A stretch of DNA of 64,000 nucleotides from CAWIVH01 sp963839475 (GTDB taxonomy: Bacteria; Acidobacteriota; UBA6911). This document shows positions 35,381 through 43,199 of this stretch, piece after piece (positions within the stretch are counted from its first letter, which is position 1; each line of letters opens with the position of its first letter). The translations under genes and the position numbers were made by a program. A model generated the notes under the pieces. That model saw only the letters and a list, made by a program, of their open reading frames with translations, was not told the origin of the DNA and searched no databases. The DNA lies in assembly GCA_963839475.1 (NCBI GenBank), contig CAWIVH010000021.1, positions 496,001 through 560,000 of the forward strand, given 5' to 3'.

Positions 35381-35473
35381 TTTTGTCGCCATCCTCCAGA
35401 TCACAGTTGGTTTGATGAATTGCTGACGGAGTCACCTGGGGTAATTTCGCACCCCGGTTGCCGCCCTTTAAAC

Positions 35474-35503
35474 TTGACTTGACGGGAAGCGGGAAAATAA
35501 ACT
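35474..35503 (+). promoter_or_regulatory. Promoter of the mla operon
   Basis: TTGACT (35474-35479), 18-base spacer, TAAACT (35498-35503), about 20 bases before the mlaE ATG. AGAGG lies between as a ribosome site. Confidence 0.5.
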
Positions 35504-35523
35504 TCAAAGAGGCCTAATGATTT

Positions 35524-36330
35524 ATGCCCAATTCCTGGATTCGCGCCTTGGAAGCCCCTGCTCGCCTCGTCGTCCGAGCCGTGCTTGAAATTCAATCCTA
35601 CACTTTTCTCAGCGCACGGGCCATTGCGAATCTTTTCAGCAAGCCGGTCTATGGCCGGGAGATAATTCTCCAGATGGACCGTATCGGAGTGGGCTCTCTC
35701 ACTATCATTCTGCTCACAGGCTTTTTTACAGGTGCGGTGCTCGGGATTCAATCGGAGAGTGCGCTTCGGCGGTACGGCGCGGTTGCGATCACCGGACAAT
35801 TGGTGGCGATGACGCTTATCCGCGAGTTGGGGCCGGTTCTCTCAGCTCTCATGCTTGCCGGCCGCATCGGATCCGGAATAGCCTCCGAATTAGGCTCGAT
35901 GGTGGCTTCGGAGCAGATAAGCGCGATGCGCGCGCTCGGAACTGATCCGATTCGTAAGCTCGTTACTCCCCGCATGGTGGCCACGGTTTTGATGCTGCCC
36001 ATGCTTACCATCATATGCAATGCCGTGGGCATGTCGGGAGGGTGGATGATCGCCCGCTATAAGCTGTTGCTGAGTTCCAGCCAGTACTGGTCGGATGCCA
36101 TTAACGCCCTGCAGTTTTCCGATGTCGTTGGATCCATCGTCAAACCGCTGGTTTTCGGCTTCATCATTTCCATGACGGGCTGCTACGCCGGACTCGGCAC
36201 CACCGGCGGAACCGCCGGAGTGGGACGCTCGACCACAAGGGCAGTCGTCACCAGTTCGATCCTGGTTATCGTTGCCGACTTTTTCCTGAACAACCTGATT
36301 ATTTCACTCGGTCCTTATCTAAATCCCTGA
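35524..36330 (+). CDS. mlaE: MlaE-type lipid ABC transporter permease
   Basis: A 268-residue membrane permease of the MlaE/TTG2B family with about five to six hydrophobic segments. Conserved stretches are GSLTIILLTGFFTGAVLGIQ, IRELGPVLSALMLAGRIGSGIASELGSMVASEQISAMRALG and the closing loop GCYAGLGTTGGTAGVGRSTTRAVVTSSI. It moves phospholipids between membranes together with the ATPase and MCE protein encoded next, so this is an Mla-type operon for outer-membrane lipid balance. Confidence 0.93.
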   Translation: MPNSWIRALEAPARLVVRAVLEIQSYTFLSARAIANLFSKPVYGREIILQMDRIGVGSLTIILLTGFFTGAVLGIQSESALRRYGAVAITGQLVAMTLIRELGPVLSALMLAGRIGSGIASELGSMVASEQISAMRALGTDPIRKLVTPRMVATVLMLPMLTIICNAVGMSGGWMIARYKLLLSSSQYWSDAINALQFSDVVGSIVKPLVFGFIISMTGCYAGLGTTGGTAGVGRSTTRAVVTSSILVIVADFFLNNLIISLGPYLNP

Positions 36331-36345
36331 ATTCGCGATATCAAG

Positions 36346-37137
36346 ATGATTGAGTTTGTAAATGTAAAAAAATCCTTTGACGACGACGTGATCCTCGATG
36401 GCGTGAGCTTTAAAATCGCCCGCGGCGAAACTAAAATCATCCTGGGCGCCAGCGGATCTGGAAAATCAACGATCCTCAAACTCCTGCTCGGCCTGATTAA
36501 ACCGGATTCAGGCCAGATCCTGCTGGAAAATGAAGATATTACCCAGATGAGCGAGCGTGAATTGGGGCCCATTCGACGGCAAATGGGAATGGTATTCCAG
36601 GAAGGCGCTCTCTTTGACTCCCTTTCGGTCCGCGAAAATGTCGGCTATCGCCTTTTTGAGGAAGGGAAAATATCGGAGGAAGAAGCCGAAATCTCCATTC
36701 GGCGGCTCCTTGGATTTGTCGGCTTGGAGGAGGCGATCGACAAAATGCCAGCCGAACTGTCGGGTGGAATGAAGCGGCGCGCGGGCCTTGCCCGCGCACT
36801 GGTGGGCAATCCCCGTCTGGTGCTATACGATGAGCCGACGGCTGGCCTTGACCCGATCACCAAACGAACAATCGTGGAACTCATGATCAAACTCCGGGAC
36901 CTGGAGGGGGTAACATCGATTTTTGTTACTCATGACCTCCGGGCAGCAGGTATCATCGCCTCCGAATATGCCGTCGTGAATGACCAGGGCGACATTTCCA
37001 TTTTGCGCGGTGGCGACAGCCTCTGTCTGCTCAATGTCCATTTCATGTTGCTGGAGGAGGGCAAAATTCATTTCGAAGGCAGCTATCAGGATCTTTTTCA
37101 TTCCGATGAGCCTCATATCCGCCAGTTTGTCAATTGA
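36346..37137 (+). CDS. mlaF: MlaF-type lipid ABC transporter ATPase
   Basis: A 263-residue ABC ATPase. GASGSGKSTILK is Walker A, PIRRQMGMVFQEGALFDSLSVRENVGYRL the Q-loop region typical of MlaF, LSGGMKRRAGLARALV the signature, LVLYDEPTAGLDP Walker B and VTHDLRA the H-loop. It starts 15 bases after mlaE and its stop overlaps nothing, but the mlaD ribosome site begins inside its last codon. Confidence 0.94.
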   Translation: MIEFVNVKKSFDDDVILDGVSFKIARGETKIILGASGSGKSTILKLLLGLIKPDSGQILLENEDITQMSERELGPIRRQMGMVFQEGALFDSLSVRENVGYRLFEEGKISEEEAEISIRRLLGFVGLEEAIDKMPAELSGGMKRRAGLARALVGNPRLVLYDEPTAGLDPITKRTIVELMIKLRDLEGVTSIFVTHDLRAAGIIASEYAVVNDQGDISILRGGDSLCLLNVHFMLLEEGKIHFEGSYQDLFHSDEPHIRQFVN

Positions 37138-37148
37138 GGAGGATGGCC

Positions 37149-38372
37149 ATGCCGCAAAAAAAGCAGGTTACCTTGGCCGAAATGAAGGTCGGCATTCTAA
37201 TTACAGTCGCGCTCATCATTCTTGCCGCCCTCATTCTGCAGCAGAATTGGGGTTTGGCCTGGTTCGCGCAATCGGTAAAGGCCATCACGTATCTTCCCGA
37301 TGTTGGCGGCCTGAAGCCGGGAGCCCCGGTCTGGCTCGCAGGAATCGAAATTGGGAAGGTGCGCAGGGTTTCTATTGTTTCTCCTGAGGTGTACAGCGGC
37401 AACGACGTCGTTTTCCGACAGATTGCCGAGATTAAAAAGCAGATTGAGTCTATCGATCCGAAAGACCCTCCAGGGCGGCAGATGATCGCGGATTTAACTG
37501 ATCGGGTGCGCGGATTGAAAACAGAGCTCCGTTTTGTTGAAGTTCAATTGGATATTCGAAGCCAATACCTGAACCGGATAAGCCGGGATTCGGAAGTCGC
37601 CATCGAATCCAAAGGCTTGATCGGAGATTCCTTTCTCCAAATCTCAGCCGGTGCTTATGGCGTACCGCCGCTCAAACGTGGAGAGTTTTATCTGATCGAG
37701 GGTCTTCGCACTACCGGGTTCAGGGAAATTATGACAGGTGCCAACGACGTCATAGCCAATTTCGGAGTTCTCTCCGACCAGGTCAAAAACATCGCCATGA
37801 AAATCAATCCCGACAAAGTCGGGTCGGGTCTAACTCAAACGATTCAGGATCTGCAGGCAACACTGCGGCAGGTCGACTCCACCCTGGCAAAGGCTGCCCT
37901 GCTCATGGATAACCTGAGAACCGGAGAGGGAACCATTGGCCGCCTGGTATCGGACCCCGCGCTTTATAAAAAACTCAACGAATCGGTGGAAAAGCTGAAC
38001 CGCGTGGCGGATGATCTCCAAAACGGGAGCGGAACGTTTCCCAAGCTTCTGAAGGATCCTTCGCTTTACAATCATGCCAACGCCACAGTGGAACGAATGG
38101 AAAGCATCGTTACCAGAATCGATAAAGGCGAAGGGACTTTAGGGCAGCTGGCCAAGGATCGAGAACTCTACGAATCCGCCAAGCGAGCCATCGACAGGAT
38201 CTCTGCCCTGGCGGACAAAATGGAGAATGGTGAGGGCACGGTCGGCAAGCTCATGAAGGACCCGGCTCTCTACAACAACCTGAATCAATCCAGCGCCGAG
38301 ATCACCAAGTTTATCTATGACTTGCGGCAGGATCCGAAAAAGTACCTGACAATTCGCGTACGGCTGTTTTAG
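37149..38372 (+). CDS. mlaD: MCE-domain (MlaD-type) lipid transport protein with repeat tail
   Basis: A 407-residue protein with one N-terminal transmembrane helix (VGILITVALIILAALIL), one MCE domain (about 35-185: YLPDVGGLKPGAPVWLAGIEIGKVRRV, VAIESKGLIGDSFLQIS) split by a helical insert, and a helical C-terminal region with four repeats of the form GEGTxGxLxxDPxLY. MCE proteins form hexameric rings and tubes that carry lipids across the periplasm. AGGAGG lies 6 bases before the chosen ATG. It is longer than E. coli MlaD because of the insert and tail. Confidence 0.93.
   Translation: MPQKKQVTLAEMKVGILITVALIILAALILQQNWGLAWFAQSVKAITYLPDVGGLKPGAPVWLAGIEIGKVRRVSIVSPEVYSGNDVVFRQIAEIKKQIESIDPKDPPGRQMIADLTDRVRGLKTELRFVEVQLDIRSQYLNRISRDSEVAIESKGLIGDSFLQISAGAYGVPPLKRGEFYLIEGLRTTGFREIMTGANDVIANFGVLSDQVKNIAMKINPDKVGSGLTQTIQDLQATLRQVDSTLAKAALLMDNLRTGEGTIGRLVSDPALYKKLNESVEKLNRVADDLQNGSGTFPKLLKDPSLYNHANATVERMESIVTRIDKGEGTLGQLAKDRELYESAKRAIDRISALADKMENGEGTVGKLMKDPALYNNLNQSSAEITKFIYDLRQDPKKYLTIRVRLF
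37923..38274 (+). repeat. Four degenerate 15-residue repeats in the MCE protein tail
   Basis: The encoded units are GEGTIGRLVSDPALY, GSGTFPKLLKDPSLY, GEGTLGQLAKDRELY and GEGTVGKLMKDPALY, each separated by about 20 helical residues (ESVEKLNRVADDLQN and similar). At DNA level they are diverged, so they are old and functional rather than recent slippage. Confidence 0.85.
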
Positions 38373-38374
38373 CC

Positions 38375-38403
38375 TTGACAAGAATTTTTAATCCCACTAG
38401 CCT
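38375..38403 (+). promoter_or_regulatory. Sigma70-type promoter of the CDP-alcohol phosphotransferase gene
   Basis: TTGACA (38375-38380), 17-base spacer, TAGCCT (38398-38403), six bases before the ATG at 38410. No ribosome site is visible, so the mRNA would be leaderless, with the same geometry as the amidase gene. Confidence 0.55.
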
Positions 38404-38409
38404 AGCCCC

Positions 38410-39003
38410 ATGATCAGCCATGCTATTGGTCGAGGCGGAAAGTTCATCCTGGACAGGATTGTCAGGGTTCTTTCTTTCTTCCGCATAAATCCAAACCTGC
38501 TTACCTTCATCGGTGTCGTGATCAGTTTTTGGGCGGCCTGGAACTTCGGCCATGGACGACTCGTACGCGGCGGACTGATAGTCATCCTGGCCGGGCTGTT
38601 TGATATGCTGGATGGCGAGGTAGCTCGGGTCACCCGGTCCGAGACGAGGTTCGGCGCTTTTTATGATTCTGTGATCGACCGGTATTCCGACATCATCCTG
38701 CTGCAGGGACTGATGGTCTGGTATGCTCGCCAAAACCGCCTGGAATACGTAGTTCTGGTCGGAGTCGTCTTCATGGGTGCCGTGATGACCAGCTACGCCA
38801 GGGCAAGAGCAGAGTCGCTGATACCCACATGCAAGGTGGGATTTATGGAAAGGCCCGAAAGGGTGGTTCTCCTCATAATTGGCGGGTTGGCAAATCGCAT
38901 GGAAGCTGTTCTCTGGGTGCTTGCCGTTCTCGGCAATTGGACCGTGTTTAGCCGGATCTACTACACTTGGAAGGAATTGCCGAAGCCGCAGCGACCCGAA
39001 TAA
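38410..39003 (+). CDS. CDP-alcohol phosphatidyltransferase family protein
   Basis: A 197-residue membrane enzyme. GLFDMLDGEVARVTRSETRFGAFYDSVIDRYSD is the full CDP-alcohol phosphotransferase signature DGxxAR-x8-GxxxDxxxD with all acidic residues. Hydrophobic helices flank it. The later SYARARAESL resembles inositol-phosphate phosphotransferases, so a phosphatidylinositol- or glycerol-phosphate head group are both possible; PgsA is not assured. It lies just after the mla genes, fitting a membrane-lipid theme. Confidence 0.87.
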   Translation: MISHAIGRGGKFILDRIVRVLSFFRINPNLLTFIGVVISFWAAWNFGHGRLVRGGLIVILAGLFDMLDGEVARVTRSETRFGAFYDSVIDRYSDIILLQGLMVWYARQNRLEYVVLVGVVFMGAVMTSYARARAESLIPTCKVGFMERPERVVLLIIGGLANRMEAVLWVLAVLGNWTVFSRIYYTWKELPKPQRPE

Positions 39004-39006
39004 GCC

Positions 39007-39040
39007 CCCGCTGAGCGGGCAAATTCAGCTTGCCAGCTGA
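39007..39040. terminator. Two small hairpins between convergent genes
   Basis: CCCGC-TGA-GCGGG (39007-39019) and TCAGCT-TGCC-AGCTGA (39025-39040) lie between the ends of the phosphotransferase gene and lolA. Either or both could end converging transcripts; neither has a T-run. Confidence 0.4.
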
Positions 39041-39072
39041 GGCAGGTTTGCCGTCAGCCGATCTCCCGGGCG

Positions 39073-39822
39073 TTATTGGATTTTCAGGATTTCTGCGTTG
39101 GCGGGCAATTTCTGCTCAAATCGCGACGGCGGTATCGGAGCGTTTATTTTTTCCTGCGTAAAGCTTACAAGAAGGTAGTCGCCGTTAGGCTCCTGCAATT
39201 TCTGCTGAATGGGGGTACCGTTGGCTTTTTTGATCCAGATTGTGATGGAGCTGAAATAGGCTGCAGCCGAGGCATTGCGTGGCTTGAATACCAGGATGGA
39301 GCAGGGAGAGGGGCCGACATTCTCGACGCCGCCATAGCTTATGTCAAATGTCTCCTTCAATTTTCCGGGGCTTTGTCCCAAACCGAGAGCCAGATATTCC
39401 GCCTTATCTTTATTCTTGCCCAGATTCACCATCTGAGCCTGGTTTAAGGCTGGCTGATAAATGACAGCCTGGCCGCCCTTGATGGTCAAAATGCGCTTCC
39501 CAGGTTTGGTAACCTCCTGCCGCAGGAGAGCTGAACCATCCTTGGACCTCTCATAGAAAAACTCGCCAGACTCGGGCATATCGAACTCCTTGAGCACCGA
39601 GGTGTACTTTTTCTGGGAGAATTGCGCCTGGAAGGTCTGGAAGGTTTTGCCCATGGCTTCCATCTGCCGCAAGACCTGATTCAGCGCCGCTTCGTTGGAT
39701 ACCTGCGACTGAGGCGAAGCGCTGAGATGGAAAGCCGGCGAATGGATGGCAAGAAATCCGCTCAATAGAATGAGCATCGTCTTTGTGCCGGACGGTCGAA
39801 GATCGAGCATTTTGTGGTCCAT
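39073..39822 (-). CDS. lolA: LolA-like outer-membrane lipoprotein carrier
   Basis: A 249-residue exported protein of the LolA fold. After a signal peptide (TKTMLILLSGFLAIHSPAFHLSA) it reads MGKTFQTFQAQFSQKKYTSVLKEF, the LolA opening with its FxQ pattern, then SGEFFYERSKDGSALLRQEVTKPGKRIL and IWIKKANGTPIQQKLQEPNGDYLLVSF. LolA carries lipoproteins across the periplasm. Start chosen at the ATG at 39822 with AGGA upstream. It closes an operon with an ABC ATPase and permease, supporting a Lol role. Confidence 0.85.
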   Translation of the reverse strand: MDHKMLDLRPSGTKTMLILLSGFLAIHSPAFHLSASPQSQVSNEAALNQVLRQMEAMGKTFQTFQAQFSQKKYTSVLKEFDMPESGEFFYERSKDGSALLRQEVTKPGKRILTIKGGQAVIYQPALNQAQMVNLGKNKDKAEYLALGLGQSPGKLKETFDISYGGVENVGPSPCSILVFKPRNASAAAYFSSITIWIKKANGTPIQQKLQEPNGDYLLVSFTQEKINAPIPPSRFEQKLPANAEILKIQ

Positions 39823-39850
39823 TACCAGGCTTCCTGGAGCGGCCCGCGGG

Positions 39851-40096
39851 CTAGTCTGCCTTTGCGGGGACACGTTGGGCGATAGACGGATTGTTTTGCT
39901 GTGAGGTTAAACCTTGATCTGCACGAACCGGGGGGTTTTCGGCCTTTTTTTTGGGAGCAAAGCAGCTGCGCGGCACGAAGAAAACAAAGGCCAGAATCAG
40001 CCCGCATAGGATGTCATAGGGGAGAGTCCCCCGTTCATAACTCCAGACGAAAATATTGTCGCCAGGTGCTCCTCTGCTGTGGCATCGCCCGAACAA
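39851..40096 (-). CDS. Small single-helix membrane protein in the lol operon
   Basis: An open frame of up to 81 residues between lolD and lolA. Its convincing part is WSYERGTLPYDILCGLILAFVFFVPRSCF, a short cytoplasmic or periplasmic lead followed by one transmembrane helix, then a Lys/Pro/Gln-rich tail (KKKAENPPVRADQ). The start is uncertain: TTG at 40096 lies too near its AGGAG, and a rarer codon nearer VWSYERG is possible. I recall similar ERGTxxYD-helix proteins in Acidobacteria next to lolA, but cannot verify it. Function unknown; membership of the transport operon is the main clue. Confidence 0.6.
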   Translation of the reverse strand: MFGRCHSRGAPGDNIFVWSYERGTLPYDILCGLILAFVFFVPRSCFAPKKKAENPPVRADQGLTSQQNNPSIAQRVPAKAD

Positions 40097-40109
40097 ACTC
40101 CTGTGGAAC

Positions 40110-40844
40110 TCAATAAAGTCCTTCGAATTCAGGCTCGTAGGTTATGCTTTCTTCGGGACTCAGGATCTGACCGTCCCTCATCTCGATAACGCGGCCCGCC
40201 ACGGATGCTGCCTCAGCATCGTGAGTAATCATGACAATCGTCTGCCTGAATTTTTCGTTGAGTTCCTGGAGGATTCTCAAAACTGATCGCGAATTCCTGG
40301 AATCCAAGCTTCCAGTGGGCTCGTCTGCGAGAATAATAGCGGGGTGATTCACAACAGCACGGGCAATGGCCACTCGCTGCTGTTCTCCACCGGACAGCTC
40401 TGTCGGGCGGAAGTGCATCTTTTCACTCAGGCCCAGCATTTCAATGATGGGCGCCGCCCCGTTCAGACCCGGTTTGCCGTTTCCCTGTATTTTTTTCGCC
40501 AGTTCAATATTGGCCTTCGCGGAAATGGTGGTCAGCAGGTTGAAGCGCTGGAAAATGTAGCCAATCTTTTTCCGGCGCATCGTGGTTCGTTCTGCGTCGG
40601 AGAGCTTGGAGACATCTTCCCCGTCAATGCGAATGAGCCCGCTTGTCGGCTGGATCAGGCCGCCGAGCAGATGAAGCAAAGTAGATTTGCCACAGCCCGA
40701 GGGACCCATGATGGCTACAAATTCGCCTCGTCCAATTGTAAGGTTGATATTGTTCAAGGCCGCCACTTCAACTTTGCCTGACTTGTAGGTCATGCAAAGG
40801 TTAGCGGTCTCGATCATCGGCGAATCGGCGTATTCAGTTGTCAT
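40110..40844 (-). CDS. lolD: LolD/MacB-type ABC ATPase
   Basis: A 244-residue ABC ATPase. GPSGCGKSTLLHLLGGL is Walker A, LSGGEQQRVAIARAVV the signature, IILADEPTGSLDSRNS Walker B, and ITHDAEAA the H-loop. Together with KIGYIFQRFNLL it has the pattern of LolD/MacB/FtsE-like exporters that do not move substrates through the membrane but drive mechanotransmission. It lies 10 bases after the permease and upstream of lolA, so LolD is the best call. Confidence 0.85.
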   Translation of the reverse strand: MTTEYADSPMIETANLCMTYKSGKVEVAALNNINLTIGRGEFVAIMGPSGCGKSTLLHLLGGLIQPTSGLIRIDGEDVSKLSDAERTTMRRKKIGYIFQRFNLLTTISAKANIELAKKIQGNGKPGLNGAAPIIEMLGLSEKMHFRPTELSGGEQQRVAIARAVVNHPAIILADEPTGSLDSRNSRSVLRILQELNEKFRQTIVMITHDAEAASVAGRVIEMRDGQILSPEESITYEPEFEGLY

Positions 40845-40854
40845 TTTTAGTATC

Positions 40855-41949
40855 CTACTCGTAGCTCAACGCTTTGACTGGGTCCATTCTGGCCGCTTTA
40901 TAGGCCGGATAAAGCGCTCCTAGAGTCCCCCCCACAAGTCCCAAGGCGCAGCCTCGCAAAATATCCCCGGCTGACATGGCAACTTGCAGGGTCGGGAAAG
41001 CCCGCATGATAGCCAAACGGATCAACTCGCTGGTGCCGGTGCCAAAAAGAACACCTAAGCACGATATCATAACAGATTCTCGCAAAATCATTCCAATGAT
41101 AAAGCTTTGCGATGCCCCCATCGCTTTGAGAATTCCAATCTCACGGGTTCTCTCAAAAATCGTGGTGTACATGGCAAGCAGGATAACCATGAAGCTCAGC
41201 AGCATCGAAACAAGGATAATCGTAAAACGAAACTCCTTCAGCCCGGGCATCCGGGTATCGGCCAGAAGCAAAGACGGCTCCGAAGTTCTCACCAGTCCAA
41301 AATCAGGATAACGCTTCCGCAGCTCGGACTCAACATTCGCGACATCCGATCCGTTCTGTGATTTGATGAACATGATCGTGACCTTGTCCGGAGTGCCGTT
41401 CATTTCCTGAAGAGTCTTGAGTGGGACAAATATTCGGACAACCGCTCCCGGACGGCAGATGCCGCTGATGATGAAATTGTGGTTGAGCAACGTCAGTTCG
41501 GATCCCGGGCCGACTTTGTGCGACCGCGCGTAAAGCTCGTCGACAATCACTTCGTCACCGGCGAGCGATTCCTTGCCCGCCACAATTTTCAGCTTCCCAG
41601 GCAACTTTTGATAGGTGTTCACGTCAATGCCGAACACCAGGCCGAAATCTGAGGAACTGAACTTGGCAAGGACCGGCGCTACCAGCGAAACACCTGGTAC
41701 CTCGATGAGACGATCGGCAAGCTTGACCGGAAGCGCCGCTCCGCTGAAAGCGTAGAAAACCGAGGCGCCGCTCTGCTGCAAGATGAAGTCCGCTCCAACC
41801 CCCATTGTGCGCCCCAGATAGTCATTCAGAGTGCCGGAGGTAATCCCGCCGATCACGAGCATCAGCGTTACGCCGATCCCCACCGCGATAATGCTGATAA
41901 TCGTGCGGGTAGGTCTGGATTTGATATTTGCTGTGATAAGGCTTTCCAT
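40855..41949 (-). CDS. FtsX/MacB-type ABC permease (LolC/LolE-like)
   Basis: A 364-residue permease with one N-terminal helix (RTIISIIAVGIGVTLMLVIGG), a periplasmic domain of about 200 residues (roughly 45-240) and three C-terminal helices containing FERTREIGILKAMGAS and the closing ALYPAYKAARMDPVKAL, both hallmarks of LolC/E and MacB permeases. Only one permease gene is present, as in LolF- or MacB-type homodimers. Its ATG overlaps the stop of the lipoprotein gene by one base (TGATG-like junction at 41949), showing tight coupling. Confidence 0.85.
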   Translation of the reverse strand: MESLITANIKSRPTRTIISIIAVGIGVTLMLVIGGITSGTLNDYLGRTMGVGADFILQQSGASVFYAFSGAALPVKLADRLIEVPGVSLVAPVLAKFSSSDFGLVFGIDVNTYQKLPGKLKIVAGKESLAGDEVIVDELYARSHKVGPGSELTLLNHNFIISGICRPGAVVRIFVPLKTLQEMNGTPDKVTIMFIKSQNGSDVANVESELRKRYPDFGLVRTSEPSLLLADTRMPGLKEFRFTIILVSMLLSFMVILLAMYTTIFERTREIGILKAMGASQSFIIGMILRESVMISCLGVLFGTGTSELIRLAIMRAFPTLQVAMSAGDILRGCALGLVGGTLGALYPAYKAARMDPVKALSYE

Positions 41950-42872
41950 CAGGGCCCCACCCTTACCTTTTCTTTTAGGTTGACTACCTGTGCGCTTCCC
42001 GGCGGTTTGAGTTCGAAGGCGCTGTCTGGCAGTTCGGGATTCACGCGCCAGTTCGATATCTGAAGCTCTAAGGTATAGCCATCCTCCGGACGTTCAATCC
42101 GAATGGCGAAAGGCAGTATCGTCCCCTCGACCAGTTTTCGATTCGAGTACTGGATGATGCTTTCGATTTTGCCGCCATCATCGTATACCTGCTGCCTGCT
42201 AACCGCCAAATCATATCTGTCAATCCAAAGACGGCGAATGGTGGTCAGTTTATGATCCACAGCCGGCTTAAAAAATGTCATGACATAATATTTTGTTATG
42301 TTGTCGCGATCTTCTTCGAAAGAAATTAGCGTGTCGGTCCTGCGCATATAGTCCGATTCAGGCAATATCGCTTCAAAAATATGAATGGGGCGGGCCGAAA
42401 ATCCTGCATGACCTTCCAGCTCGAATTCGCGAGCGGAATTCGAACCCACGTAGAACTTGTTGTCTCGCGGCACCCAGGCTGCAAACTTTTCCCCGGACGA
42501 TGCAAGTTCCAGCAGCGAGGTTTTGGTGACCGGGTTTTGAATGTTCAATCGGATATTGTCCGGGCGTCGCAACAATAAATAGCCAGGGGCGCTGCGGTAC
42601 GCCTGAAGATTGCCGCTGTCGACCTTGCCCGACGTATAGCTGGCTTTAATGGAGGAAGCTGCGAGCGATCTGGTTTTTTCTGCCGCAGCAGCCAGCAACG
42701 CGAGCAGCCCCTCCGGAGTCGCGTTTTTAGCCTCCAGGCTCCGGGTGGAAACCGGAACTTTTACCTGCTTTTTGACCAGGCAGGCCATGCTCGGCAAAGC
42801 GAGCAGCAGCAGAATGAAAAAAATCTGCCGAAGACCCGGGCCTGCTCCTAGCCGATCACCTATAGGTTTCAT
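41949..42872 (-). CDS. Outer-membrane-type lipoprotein, possible LolB-like receptor
   Basis: A 307-residue lipoprotein: signal helix IFFILLLLALPSMAC with the lipobox LPSMAC (Cys31). The mature part looks like the LolA/LolB and DUF4292 fold: IKASYTSGKVDSGN, PGYLLLRRPDNIRLNIQNPVTKTSLLELASSGEKFAAWVPRDNKFYVG, LWIDRYDLAVSRQQVYDDGGKIESIIQYSN and FAIRIERPEDGYTLELQISNWRVNPEL. It is first in the operon, before permease, ATPase and lolA. LolB function is inferred, not shown. I take the ATG at 42872 with GAGGGAAG upstream; 42890 is an alternative. Confidence 0.78.
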   Translation of the reverse strand: MKPIGDRLGAGPGLRQIFFILLLLALPSMACLVKKQVKVPVSTRSLEAKNATPEGLLALLAAAAEKTRSLAASSIKASYTSGKVDSGNLQAYRSAPGYLLLRRPDNIRLNIQNPVTKTSLLELASSGEKFAAWVPRDNKFYVGSNSAREFELEGHAGFSARPIHIFEAILPESDYMRRTDTLISFEEDRDNITKYYVMTFFKPAVDHKLTTIRRLWIDRYDLAVSRQQVYDDGGKIESIIQYSNRKLVEGTILPFAIRIERPEDGYTLELQISNWRVNPELPDSAFELKPPGSAQVVNLKEKVRVGP

Positions 42873-42908
42873 CACCAACTTCCCTCTCATAGGGTCAAAA
42901 GCGTGGTG

Positions 42909-42937
42909 AATCTAGCAAACGACCCCCCGCTTGTCAA
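42909..42937 (-). promoter_or_regulatory. Sigma70-type promoter of the lol operon
   Basis: Minus strand TTGACA (42937-42932), 17-base spacer, TAGATT (42914-42909). Expected start about 42902, leaving a leader of about 30 bases to the ATG at 42872. Confidence 0.7.
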
Positions 42938-43199
42938 CGCAAGTCAAGCTATAGATCCAGCATTTTCAAGGACTTCGGCTAGATCTCGTTGACCAGCATT
43001 GCTTTTAGCAATAACCATGCCAGACAGAACTTCAAATATGCGCAGGATCCGGCCGCGACAGAATCCCGGGTAAACCTCATAAATAAAGAATTTCCGCTGC
43101 CACAAAGACGAACTCGGGATTTCCTGGCAGACTGGAGCACCCCTTTTCTTTTCAGGCCCCCTCCTCGCCATGCCAAAGATGTCGACAGCTGCCGGAATT

